NCBI RefSeq assembly: GCF_900996235.1
Contig: NZ_CAAJGM010000208.1
Coordinates: 372,001 to 436,000 of the forward strand
DNA length: 64,000 nt
Source: Paraburkholderia sp. BCC1885
Lineage (GTDB): Bacteria > Pseudomonadota > Gammaproteobacteria > Burkholderiales > Burkholderiaceae
Direction of reading: 5' to 3'
The position numbers and the translations under genes are program-made. Position 1 is the stretch's first letter, and each line of letters opens with the position of its first letter. Shown one piece after another: positions 16,047-24,071 of the stretch. Below the pieces are notes generated by a model, which searched no databases, was not told the DNA's origin, and worked only from the letters and a program-made list of their open reading frames with translations.

Positions 16047-17113
16047 AACTCGCCCCCGTTCCCATCACGCTCACGCAATGCGCCAAAACCTTTCGCGGCA
16101 CACGTGTGCTCGAACCGCTGGATCTGCAGATCGGCGCCGGCGAAACGCTGGTGCTGCTCGGGCCGTCGGGCTGCGGCAAGACCACCACGCTGCGCATGAT
16201 CGCGGGCCTCGAAACACCCGACGCGGGCGGCCGGATCGCGTTTGGCGACGAGGACGTCACCGCCTTGCCGATCGAGAAGCGCCAGGTGGGCATGGTGTTC
16301 CAGAGCTACGCGCTGTTTCCGAACCTGACGGTGCGCGGCAACATCGGCTATGGACTGAAGATCAAGCGGGTGGCGGCGGAGGTCGCGCGTCAACGGGTCG
16401 ACGAACTGCTGGCGATGATGCGCCTCACCGACCACGCCGACAAACCGATCGATCAGCTCTCCGGCGGCCAACGTCAACGCGTCGCGCTCGCGCGGGCGCT
16501 GGCGATGCAACCGCGCGTGCTGTTGCTCGACGAACCGCTCACCGCGCTCGACGCGCGCCTGCGCGACGCCTTGCGCGGCGAAATGAACACGCTGCTGCGC
16601 GAGCTCGGCATCACCACCGTCTACGTCACCCATGACCAGGCCGAGGCGATGGAACTCGGCGACCGCATCGTCGTGATGAGCGCCGGACGCATCGAGCAGA
16701 TCGGCACGCCGCGCGACATCTACTATCGGCCGGCGAACCGCACGGTCGCGCAGTTTGTCGGCACCATCAACCGTCTCGCCGGGCGGCTCCGCGACGGCGT
16801 GCTGACCACGACGGGCGGCGCCGTCCCGCTTCCCGCGGGCGCGTCGGGTGTGTCGGGTGCGTCGGGTTCACCATTTACTCAGCATAACGAACTGTTTTTC
16901 CGTCCCGAAGACGCCCACCTCGCCGACCCTGCCGGCGCGCATCTGCGCGGCACGATCGAACACGCGGCGTTTCTCGGCGAGCGTACCCGTCTGACGATTG
17001 GCGGCGCCGCACCCGACGTACTGATCGTCGACGTGGCCGGCCGCGTCGAACTGGCACGCGGCACGCCGGTGGGCATTTCGATCACACCGGAAGCGCTGAT
17101 CGCGCTATCGTAG
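16043..17113 (+). CDS. ABC transporter ATPase with TOBE domain
   Basis: The 356-residue protein has a complete nucleotide-binding domain: Walker A GPSGCGKTT, Q-loop VFQSYALFP, signature LSGGQRQR, Walker B VLLLDEP and the H-loop VTHDQ. A C-terminal extension from about residue 245 (FFRPEDAHLAD) is a TOBE-like domain of the MalK/PotA class, used for regulation or substrate sensing. A Gly/Ser/Val-rich linker near residue 270 (GASGVSGASGS) contains a short repeat. It energises the importer encoded by the preceding three genes. Confidence 0.88.
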   Translation: MKLAPVPITLTQCAKTFRGTRVLEPLDLQIGAGETLVLLGPSGCGKTTTLRMIAGLETPDAGGRIAFGDEDVTALPIEKRQVGMVFQSYALFPNLTVRGNIGYGLKIKRVAAEVARQRVDELLAMMRLTDHADKPIDQLSGGQRQRVALARALAMQPRVLLLDEPLTALDARLRDALRGEMNTLLRELGITTVYVTHDQAEAMELGDRIVVMSAGRIEQIGTPRDIYYRPANRTVAQFVGTINRLAGRLRDGVLTTTGGAVPLPAGASGVSGASGSPFTQHNELFFRPEDAHLADPAGAHLRGTIEHAAFLGERTRLTIGGAAPDVLIVDVAGRVELARGTPVGISITPEALIALS

Positions 17114-17184
17114 ATGTGCGTCGGCGTGAGCCCTTTCTGTCAATCCCTACGAATTCCAGCGAATCCCTAAGGACACACTTCATC

Positions 17185-18012
17185 ATGCTGCTTGCCCAGA
17201 TCAGCGACCTGCATATCAAACGGCCCGGCGCGCTTGCTTACCAGCGTGTCGATACCGGAGCCGCGCTCGCGCGCTGCGTCGCGGCGCTTAATGCGCTCGT
17301 GCCGCGTCCCGACGTCGTGATCATGACGGGCGACCTCGTCGACCAGGGCGACGCCGAGCAATACGCGCACCTCAAGACGCTGCTCGCGCCGCTCGAAATT
17401 CCTTACTACCTGCTGGTCGGCAATCACGACGACCGCACCGCCCTGCGCGAGGCGTTCAGCGAGCGCCCCGAATTGCGCAGCGGCGGCGACTTCGTGCATT
17501 ACGCGGCGGATCTCGGAGCGCTGCGCCTGATCGCGCTCGACTCGATCGTGCCGGGCCAAAGCGCGGGCACGCTCTGCGACGCGCGTCTCGCGTGGCTCGA
17601 AACGCAACTCGATGCGGCAAAGGATCGGCCCGTGATCGTCGCCCTCCATCATCCGCCGTTCGCATGCGGGATCGGGCATATGGACGAACTGCGTCTCGAT
17701 CCGCGCGCCGCCAGCCGCATGGAAGCGCTGATTGCGCGCTATCCGAATGTCGAGCGGGTGATTTGCGGCCACGTGCACCGGCCGATGTTCGTGCGCTTTG
17801 GCGGCACCATCGCCTCGGCCGTGCCGGCGCCCGCGCATCAGGTGGCGCTCGACCTGCGCGATGACGCGCCATCCGCATTTATGCTCGAACCGCCCGCGTA
17901 TGCGCTGCACCGTTATGACGCGGGCAGCGGACTGGTGACGCATCACGCGTATGTCGAACGCGCCGAGGGACCCTATCCGTTTTATGAACCTGAAGGCGGC
18001 TTGATCGACTGA
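17185..18012 (+). CDS. GpdQ-like metallophosphodiesterase
   Basis: This 275-residue calcineurin-like enzyme lacks a signal peptide, so it is probably cytoplasmic. The dinuclear metal site is complete: Asp8 and His10 (ISDLHI), Asp50 (TGDLVD), Asn80-His81 (GNHDD), the HHPP motif and CGHVHRP. Length and motif order closely follow E. coli GpdQ (glycerophosphodiesterase) and the CpdA class. An AAGGA site precedes the chosen ATG. Located 71 bases after the importer genes, it probably cleaves the imported phosphodiester to an alcohol and a phosphomonoester. Cyclic AMP hydrolysis is the main alternative. Confidence 0.8.
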   Translation: MLLAQISDLHIKRPGALAYQRVDTGAALARCVAALNALVPRPDVVIMTGDLVDQGDAEQYAHLKTLLAPLEIPYYLLVGNHDDRTALREAFSERPELRSGGDFVHYAADLGALRLIALDSIVPGQSAGTLCDARLAWLETQLDAAKDRPVIVALHHPPFACGIGHMDELRLDPRAASRMEALIARYPNVERVICGHVHRPMFVRFGGTIASAVPAPAHQVALDLRDDAPSAFMLEPPAYALHRYDAGSGLVTHHAYVERAEGPYPFYEPEGGLID

Positions 18013-18097
18013 AGGGCGCGGCGGGCGTGCAGCGCGAACCGCCGCCGCGACCGGCAACTGCGACGGCGTGCAGACGCGCTGCGGCACGAAAGCACGC

Positions 18098-18535
18098 TCA
18101 GGCTTGCGACGACCGCCCCCGACTGCGCGTATGAGCGTAGTCGTGCAGCGCGTCGATGACGCGGTCGAATTCAAACGACTTGTCGTAGAAGTGGCGCACG
18201 CCGTATTGTTCGCAGCGTTCGCGATACGCCGGCAGCGCATGATTGGTCAGCACCGCGGCGAAGGTGCGCTCGATCAGCCCCTCGCGCTGCAGATACGCCA
18301 GCACCGGGACACCCGAACCATGCTTGAGTTGCAGGTCGACGATCACCGCATCGAAGGCTTCGTCGTGTAGCAGCGCGATCGCCTCGTCCGACGAATCGGC
18401 ATACGCGGCGACATGCAGCACGCCGGAGGCATCGATGGCTTCGACGAGACTGCGACGGATCAACGCCGAATCCTCGATCAGCAGCACCCTTAAAGGCGGC
18501 TGGCCGGCGTTGGAAAGAGAGGTCGAATCGCTCAT
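18098..18535 (-). CDS. Single-domain response regulator
   Basis: This 145-residue protein is a receiver domain with no output domain. It shows the acidic pair (LLIEDSAL), the phospho-acceptor Asp67 (VIVDLQLKHGSG), a Thr in AVLTNHALP and the conserved Lys in FYDKSFEF. Such proteins act through protein-protein contacts or as phosphate sinks. It lies 167 bases downstream of the LuxR-type regulator gene and may accept phosphate from the nearby NarL-type kinase. The target is not evident. Confidence 0.82.
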   Translation of the reverse strand: MSDSTSLSNAGQPPLRVLLIEDSALIRRSLVEAIDASGVLHVAAYADSSDEAIALLHDEAFDAVIVDLQLKHGSGVPVLAYLQREGLIERTFAAVLTNHALPAYRERCEQYGVRHFYDKSFEFDRVIDALHDYAHTRSRGRSSQA

Positions 18536-18702
18536 TGCACTGGTCCATACGTGGTTGCACGCATGGCTCCTTTGCCCCCACGTTGCTTGCCTGGTTACCC
18601 GATTAGCCGGTTGGCCGGTTGGCCGGGGTTAGCCGGTCATTGCCGCACCGGCCGGTTCACCCGCTTGATACGGGTTATTCAACACTCGGCCTGTTCAGCC
18701 GT

Positions 18703-19335
18703 TCATTCGATCAAGCCGTTCTTGATCGCGTAATACGTCAGGTCCGCGTTGTTCGCGAGCCGCATTTTCTCCAGCACGCGCGCCCGATAGGTACTCACCG
18801 TCTTCACCGACAAATGCAGTTCCTCGGCGATGTCCGTCGGAATCTGCCCGGCCGCGAGCTTGCAGAAGATCTGGAACTCGCGCTCGGATAAAGCCTCGTG
18901 GGGACGGCCCGCCGCCGGCTTGTCGAGATTGTCCGCGAGCGTGTCGGCCACCGCTTCCGAAAGATACCGATGCCCGCGCGCCACTGCGCGAATCGCCCGC
19001 ACGATTTCGTCGGGCTCGCAATCCTTGTTCAGATAGCCATTAGCGCCGGCCCGCAGCAGGTTGATGGCGTACTGGCTTTCCGGATAGCCGGACAGGATCA
19101 GCACGCCCTGCTCCGGCCGCACCTGCTTGATGATGCGCAAGGTGTCGATGCCGTTCTTGTCCGGCATGGCGATATCGAGCAGCACCACGTCGAAAGCCTG
19201 CTCGCGCACGAGGCTGATGGTTTCGTCGCCGGTCGCGGCTTCCGCAGCCACGCACATATCCGGCTCGTCGGCGACGAACTGTCTGAATCCCCCGCGAACG
19301 ATGGCATGATCGTCGGCTATCAACACTCGAATCAT
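18703..19335 (-). CDS. NarL/LuxR-family response regulator
   Basis: This 210-residue two-domain regulator has a receiver with acidic pocket IADDHA and phospho-acceptor Asp54 (VLLDIAMPD). A LuxR-type helix-turn-helix covers about residues 148-205 (LSEREFQIFCKLAAGQ, then VKTVSTYRARVLEKM). The ATG chosen begins the receiver directly; the upstream frame adds Arg-rich non-domain sequence. The cognate sensor is probably the HisKA_3-type kinase encoded 1.4 kb away on the other strand. Between them lie genes for a ferritin-like protein and two DUF1328 peptides, plausible stress-response targets. Confidence 0.87.
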   Translation of the reverse strand: MIRVLIADDHAIVRGGFRQFVADEPDMCVAAEAATGDETISLVREQAFDVVLLDIAMPDKNGIDTLRIIKQVRPEQGVLILSGYPESQYAINLLRAGANGYLNKDCEPDEIVRAIRAVARGHRYLSEAVADTLADNLDKPAAGRPHEALSEREFQIFCKLAAGQIPTDIAEELHLSVKTVSTYRARVLEKMRLANNADLTYYAIKNGLIE

Positions 19336-19516
19336 CGGCTTCCCGTCGCTGCAGCGCAGATCGCTCCAAAGCTGCCATTGTAATGACGTCCGGCTTTTCC
19401 GTCGGCCTGGCTGTCGCGGCGCGGCGGCCCGCATGGCCGCACGCCAGGCGACCCCATCATCTCGATCAGCGCATCGCCAGGCGGCACGCGAATGCCGCCC
19501 GTGCGATGACGCTCAC

Positions 19517-20065
19517 TCACTCGCGGCCTTCGAGCAGGTCGGCCATGTCGTCGGCATGCTCTTCCTCGACGGCCAGCACGTCCTCGAAAATCCGCCGCGT
19601 GGTGACGTCCTTGTCGCCCAGGTAACGGACGATCTCGCGATAGGTGTCGATAGCAATGCGTTCCGCAATCAGGTTTTCGCGGATCATGTCGGTGAGGTTT
19701 TCGCCTTCCCGATACTCCGAGTGCGAACGGGTCTTCAGGCCGTCCGGCGCGAAGTCGGGCTCGCCGCCCAGTTGCACGATGCGCTCGGCAAAACGGTCGG
19801 CGTGTTCCTGTTCCTCGGCGGCATGCTCGGCGAACTCGGCCGCAACCGCCTCGGAGTTGATGCCCTTGGCCATGAAATGATGGCGCTTATAACGCAGGGT
19901 GCAGACGATTTCGGTGGCGAGCGCGTCGTTCAGCAGCTTGAGCACCGCCTCGCGGTCGGCGCCATAAGTCTGCGTTACCGCACCGTCGGACATATGTTTG
20001 CGGGCCTGATCGCGAATCTTCTGCAGGTCCATAACGAAGGGCTGGCTGGCTGGTTTGCTGGACAT
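19517..20065 (-). CDS. Ferritin-like (bacterioferritin-type) protein
   Basis: This 182-residue four-helix protein has ferritin-fold iron ligands: EIVCTLRYKRHHF, EHAAEEQEHADRF and LAVEEEHADDM, i.e. repeated ExxH motifs on helices B and D, plus ENLIAERIAIDTYREI in helix C. It differs from classic Bfr in its length and its N-terminus (MDLQKIRDQARKHM), so it may belong to the Dps-like or bacterioferritin-like group used for iron storage and oxidative-stress defence. Upstream on the same strand is AGGAGAAAC, a good ribosome site. It stands between response-regulator and stress-peptide genes. Confidence 0.75.
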   Translation of the reverse strand: MSSKPASQPFVMDLQKIRDQARKHMSDGAVTQTYGADREAVLKLLNDALATEIVCTLRYKRHHFMAKGINSEAVAAEFAEHAAEEQEHADRFAERIVQLGGEPDFAPDGLKTRSHSEYREGENLTDMIRENLIAERIAIDTYREIVRYLGDKDVTTRRIFEDVLAVEEEHADDMADLLEGRE

Positions 20066-20153
20066 GGTGTTTCTCCTTTATCCGGTATTTGTGGGGGAAC
20101 TGCGCATCCCGCACGAATCGCGCCTGATGAGCCGCTCGGGAGAGAAACCGCGT

Positions 20154-20315
20154 CTACGTTCGGAACACGCCAAGCAGCAATGTCACGACGAACACGACCA
20201 GGAAAATGTAGAACAGAATCTTGGCGATTTCGGCAGCGCCGGCCGCGATGCCGGTAAAGCCGAACACCGCCGCAATAATGGCGATCACGAAGAATACGAT
20301 GGCGTAGTGAAGCAT
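20154..20315 (-). CDS. DUF1328 small membrane protein (first copy)
   Basis: This 53-residue hydrophobic peptide has two membrane segments separated by the family hallmark FGFTGIAAGAAEIAKILF. DUF1328/UPF0391 proteins (YtjA-like) are induced in stationary phase or envelope stress in other proteobacteria, without a known mechanism. AGGAGAG precedes its ATG at a good distance. A close paralogue lies about 100 bases upstream on the same strand, which suggests tandem duplication. Confidence 0.8.
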   Translation of the reverse strand: MLHYAIVFFVIAIIAAVFGFTGIAAGAAEIAKILFYIFLVVFVVTLLLGVFRT

Positions 20316-20413
20316 GGCGACTCTCCTTCCTGAATTGAATGGTGTGGGTCGATGGTGAAGCGGCCCGGCCGCTTCACGGCCTATGCAATGCGCGGGCCTG
20401 AGGGTGCGCGCCG

Positions 20414-20590
20414 CTAATCGACGATCTTCTTCGTCACCACGAAGCCCAGCACGAGGAACAGCACGCAGAGAATCAGGAACACCACGAACAGGAACTTCGC
20501 GATCGCCGCAGCGCCCGCGGCAATGCCGGTAAAGCCGAACAAGCCGGCGATGACGGCCACCACGGCGAAGATCAAGGCCCATTTCAGCAT
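20414..20590 (-). CDS. DUF1328 small membrane protein (second copy)
   Basis: This 58-residue paralogue of the neighbouring peptide has the same central motif (FGFTGIAAGAAAIAKFLF) and a slightly longer C-terminus ending in charged residues (TKKIVD). An upstream ATG seven codons earlier would add a polar leader, but the GGAGGA before the chosen ATG and the alignment with the paralogue favour the shorter form. The identical GFTGIAAGAA core in both copies is what defines the family. Confidence 0.8.
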   Translation of the reverse strand: MLKWALIFAVVAVIAGLFGFTGIAAGAAAIAKFLFVVFLILCVLFLVLGFVVTKKIVD

Positions 20591-20780
20591 GACGGATTCC
20601 TCCAGAAACAAAGTTGAACTGACACAGTTATCCTAATGATCGATGCGGCGCGCCGCATTCGGGCTCACGCCGTTTTTCGTGTGGGAATCCGCCGACAAGG
20701 CATTACAGCCACGTTACGATGACGCGACAATGCCAGCCACCGACGCGCGGCGACCGCTACACTGACGGTTCATCCAGCTA

Positions 20781-22259
20781 ATGAGGCGTGCCAAGGTGCA
20801 AAAGGTGCAGGAGATGCCAGGCGTGACCGCGTCAACCCGACTCGGCGAATGGATGCGCAACCGCAGTTGGGCCATTGCGATGACGGTGGCGATCGTCATC
20901 ACGGTGGGCGGCCTCGTGATTCTGGAGACGGCCCGCGAGCGCATCGCCGCCGAATACGAAAGCGCCCTCGAAGCACGCGACGTCACCGTGCAGCTAAGCA
21001 CGCTCGAAAGCCAGCTGGCGCAGTTGCGCGCCTATCAGAGCGACTTTCTTCTGACGAAGCAGGCAGCCGATGCGCAGGCTTATTGCGCGACGGCGGCGCG
21101 TCTGCGGCAGACGGCCCAGCAACTGAACACCTACTATCACCGGCGCGAAGCGGACAGCGCGGAACTGGCGAGCTTCGTGCAGATCACCGGGCTGCTCGAA
21201 GCGCGCATCGGCGCCGGCGCCGCCGCGTTGCAGCAGGCCGGGCCGCAAGCGCCTGGGCTTGCCGCCTGCGGCACGGCAAGCGGCGATCGCACGGTGGATA
21301 CCACGCTGGTCGACGGCACGCTCTCGCTGTTGCGCGACAACGAAGCGAATCGCGCGCAACAGGCCCTCGACGCGAGCCGCGCCGATCAGCGCGTCTCGAC
21401 TTTCGTGGCGGCCGGGCTATCGGCACTGAACATCGTGCTGTTCATCCTGCTGTTTCGCAATCTCGGCATCCAGATCGACCGCCAGGCGCGCGTGCAGCGG
21501 CAACTGGTCACCCAGCAGGAAGAACTGGACCAGCTCGTCACCGAACGCACCCGGCAACTGGAGGCGCTCGGCTGGCACCTGCAGGCCGTCGCCGAAAACG
21601 AGAAGACCCAGCTCGCCCGCGAACTGCACGACGAACTCGGCGCGATTCTCACCGCCAGCAAAATGGATGTCGCCTGGGCCAACCGCAAACTGAAGGACAG
21701 CGAGCCGGCGATCTCCGAGAAACTTACGCGCGCCCTCGCCAATCTCGATCAGGGCATTGCGCTCAAGCGCCGCATCATCGAGGACATGCGCCCCACCGTG
21801 CTGGCGAATTTCGGTCTGGTGACCGCGCTGCGCACGCTCGCGGATGAAGCCGCGCAGCGTAACAACTGGACGCTCGAACTGCAATTGCCCGAGGACGACG
21901 TCCAGCTCGACGAGCAAACCGAGATCGCGCTATTCCGCGTCGCCCAGGAGTCGTTGAACAATGCGGCGAAGTACGCACGCGCCTCGCGCGTCGCCATCGG
22001 GCTGCAGGTCGGGCGGACGCAGGTGGCGCTTTCGATTGCCGATAACGGCGTCGGCATCACGCCGGCCGATCTCAAGCGCACCCACACGCATGGCCTGCTC
22101 GGCATGCGCCAGCGGGTCGCGGCGCACGGCGGCCGCTTCGACATCCAGCGGGGCGTGCCGAACGGCACCGATATTCATGTGGTGATGCCGTGCGCCAGCT
22201 CGGCCGCGTCGTCCTCGGGCGAGGGGCCGCGTGACGGCTATCCGCAATCGTCGCGCTGA
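20781..22259 (+). CDS. NarL-type sensor histidine kinase
   Basis: This 492-residue membrane sensor has two transmembrane segments (about residues 32-52 and 210-227). They flank a periplasmic helical domain of about 155 residues that looks CHASE3-like (YQSDFLLTKQAADAQAY). A coiled coil then leads to a HisKA_3 domain with phospho-acceptor His283 (LARELHDELGA). The ATPase domain has an N-box around Asn393 (ESLNNAAKYA) and a G-box (DNGVGI, HGLLGMRQRV). ATG at 20814, preceded by AAGG, is an equally good start. Likely partners are the two response regulators on the opposite strand; the signal is unknown. Confidence 0.87.
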   Translation: MRRAKVQKVQEMPGVTASTRLGEWMRNRSWAIAMTVAIVITVGGLVILETARERIAAEYESALEARDVTVQLSTLESQLAQLRAYQSDFLLTKQAADAQAYCATAARLRQTAQQLNTYYHRREADSAELASFVQITGLLEARIGAGAAALQQAGPQAPGLAACGTASGDRTVDTTLVDGTLSLLRDNEANRAQQALDASRADQRVSTFVAAGLSALNIVLFILLFRNLGIQIDRQARVQRQLVTQQEELDQLVTERTRQLEALGWHLQAVAENEKTQLARELHDELGAILTASKMDVAWANRKLKDSEPAISEKLTRALANLDQGIALKRRIIEDMRPTVLANFGLVTALRTLADEAAQRNNWTLELQLPEDDVQLDEQTEIALFRVAQESLNNAAKYARASRVAIGLQVGRTQVALSIADNGVGITPADLKRTHTHGLLGMRQRVAAHGGRFDIQRGVPNGTDIHVVMPCASSAASSSGEGPRDGYPQSSR

Positions 22260-22506
22260 ACCGGTGGCTTCGCGATTCGCCACAGCGCAGCGCGGCATCA
22301 CGTGGAAATGCGCGCGTAGGACTACACCGACGCAAACAACGGATTGCACCTACAACAAAATCGCAATCAGACTGACAGCGCGCCCACCCCCCATTTCTTA
22401 AGATGCAATCAGACCGGATCGGCTGGCGTGATGCCCGGTCGGACGCCAGAGCGCGTGCCAGCAGTCAGGCGCGTCAATCGAATGCATTCTTCAAAGGGGA
22501 ACACTC

Positions 22507-22641
22507 ATGACTCGACTCATCGCTTTGCTTCTCATTGCGGGCACCGCGGCACTCGCCGGTTGCAACACCATGGCAGGCGCCGGTCAGGACATTTCCAACG
22601 GCGGCCATGACCTCACCAATTCGGCCGAGCAAGCCAAGTAA
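22507..22641 (+). CDS. Entericidin-family small lipoprotein
   Basis: This 44-residue lipoprotein has a signal sequence ending in AALAGCNTM. The short mature peptide (MAGAGQDISNGGHDLTNSAEQAK region) has the entericidin A/B pattern of G-D-x-x-x-G followed by a basic tail. A GGGG-rich AAGGGGAAC site precedes the ATG. Entericidins are tiny envelope lipoproteins, described in E. coli as a toxin-antidote pair; lone copies like this one are common and of unclear role. A hairpin terminator lies about 80 bases downstream. Confidence 0.8.
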   Translation: MTRLIALLLIAGTAALAGCNTMAGAGQDISNGGHDLTNSAEQAK

Positions 22642-22722
22642 ACTGGCCTGGCTGATGGCATGACGGCGCGGCACTGCGGCGCCGCGGTCATGGTCTTGGC
22701 TTCAGATTGATCTGTAAAGATG

Positions 22723-22755
22723 GGCCCGGAGCGTTCGCGCGACGGGCCTTTTTTT
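22723..22755 (+). terminator. Rho-independent terminator after the entericidin gene
   Basis: GGCCCG and CGGGCC pair around a 14-base partly self-complementary loop and are followed by seven T residues. Confidence 0.75.
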
Positions 22756-22911
22756 CGTGCGCTTAGCATCAACGAAGTACCAAACAAAGCATCAAACGAA
22801 GCGCCAAAGCAAAACGGCGATCCACCGCCGGTGGACCGCCGCCCTGCTCCTCCCTGCCTGGCTTTTCACGCCGCGATCTTATGGATTGCTAAGCGACCGC
22901 TCATGAAGCGC

Positions 22912-23703
22912 TTATTGATTGGTGAGCGTATTGGTCAGCTCGATGGCCGGCGTACCGGTGTTGCCGCCCTGTGCCACCAGCAGATGGATCTGACCCGGCA
23001 GCAACTGGCTCAGCGTGCCAGCGATCGGCACCGTCGTTACCAGCCAGTCGGCATTGTTGGCGAGACTGAAGCCCGCTGACTGGAAGATCGGCGTCTTGCT
23101 GCCCGCCACCGTGGCAATCGCGATATAGGTGCCGCCCGACAGATACAGCGAGTCCTGACCGGTTGCCGGCACAGCATTGCTGAACTGCACGCCGGACATC
23201 GTCGGGCTCACGGTCGAGATGTTGGTGCCGGCGGGCACGATATACAGGTCGAGATTGGTCGCATTCGCCGACGCATTGAAGGCACGAACGCGAGCATCGC
23301 TCGACAGCAGACCCTTGTCGAACGGATCGTCGATCAGGCCGATGCCGGGCGAAGTCAGCCCCGGCAACGCGATCACGGTGTATTCGTGGCCGTTGGCGGC
23401 ATCCGGGAAGTTGCCGCTTGCCAGCGCCGTCGTCGTGCCGGTGTCGGCATAGGCAACGGTGGTCGAGCCCGTGTTGATATTGGTGAAGTTCGTCACGCCC
23501 AGATAGTTGATGTCGGTCTGTCCGCCGGGCGCCTTGCCGTTGACGAGGAAGTCGACCGCCGGGCCGCCGGGAATGGCATGCACGAAGTGGATTTCCGGAT
23601 CGGTGATGCCGAGGGTTTTCGCTGCGTCGCTACCACTGCCACCACACGCCGTCAAAACAGCTGCAGCACCGGCCAGCGCTGCCATGGTTCGGATGAGCTT
23701 CAT
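22912..23703 (-). CDS. DUF4397-domain lipoprotein
   Basis: This 263-residue lipoprotein has a signal peptide ending in AAVLTACGG. The mature protein matches DUF4397: FVHAIPGGPAVDFLVNG near the start (the 'VHASPxAPxVDVY' type motif), then VRAFNASANATNLDLYIVP in a second half. This gives two beta-sandwich-like repeats. Such proteins are cell-surface or periplasmic; ligands are unknown. The ATG just before the signal peptide was chosen over a longer frame with no export signal at its start. It is divergent from the reductase gene across a 368-base gap. Confidence 0.78.
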   Translation of the reverse strand: MKLIRTMAALAGAAAVLTACGGSGSDAAKTLGITDPEIHFVHAIPGGPAVDFLVNGKAPGGQTDINYLGVTNFTNINTGSTTVAYADTGTTTALASGNFPDAANGHEYTVIALPGLTSPGIGLIDDPFDKGLLSSDARVRAFNASANATNLDLYIVPAGTNISTVSPTMSGVQFSNAVPATGQDSLYLSGGTYIAIATVAGSKTPIFQSAGFSLANNADWLVTTVPIAGTLSQLLPGQIHLLVAQGGNTGTPAIELTNTLTNQ

Positions 23704-24071
23704 ATGTTCACCTATATCGATGTCGGGTCTTGACCCATTAGTTATGTGAGCGCCCAGTCCCCCGGATACGCCCCCCTCCTTATCCCTACTGCACATCTCG
23801 CAGCCGGGGAATCGCCGGCCCGCTCCACGCGCCTGGCTTCTACGGCATCCGGCGCCATGTGCCGGAATACGCAAAAGTGTTCGCCGTGGAATGTGCGAAT
23901 GAGTGACGCTCGCATTCAGCAATCGGTGTGCCGCGTGCGGTCCGTGCGCGGACATCGCTTCGACGGAGGCATGGCGGGCGTCAAGTTAGACCAATTAGAA
24001 TTTTTCCTCGGAAGCCAGGCCCCATGCGCGGTGTATTGTTCGTGCGCACCCACTTTTACAAGGCCCGTTGC
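23704..24071. other. Divergent intergenic region
   Basis: This gap separates the DUF4397 lipoprotein and the dienoyl-CoA reductase. An AT-richer segment (AGTTAGACCAATTAGAATTTTT, near 23980) may hold the promoter of the reductase. No gene or structured RNA was recognised. Confidence 0.35.

Noticed and set aside
18600..18660. Tandem CCGGTTGG repeats as a CRISPR or regulatory array
   Set aside because: Units are short, irregular and lack unique spacers; this is a simple GC-rich repeat.
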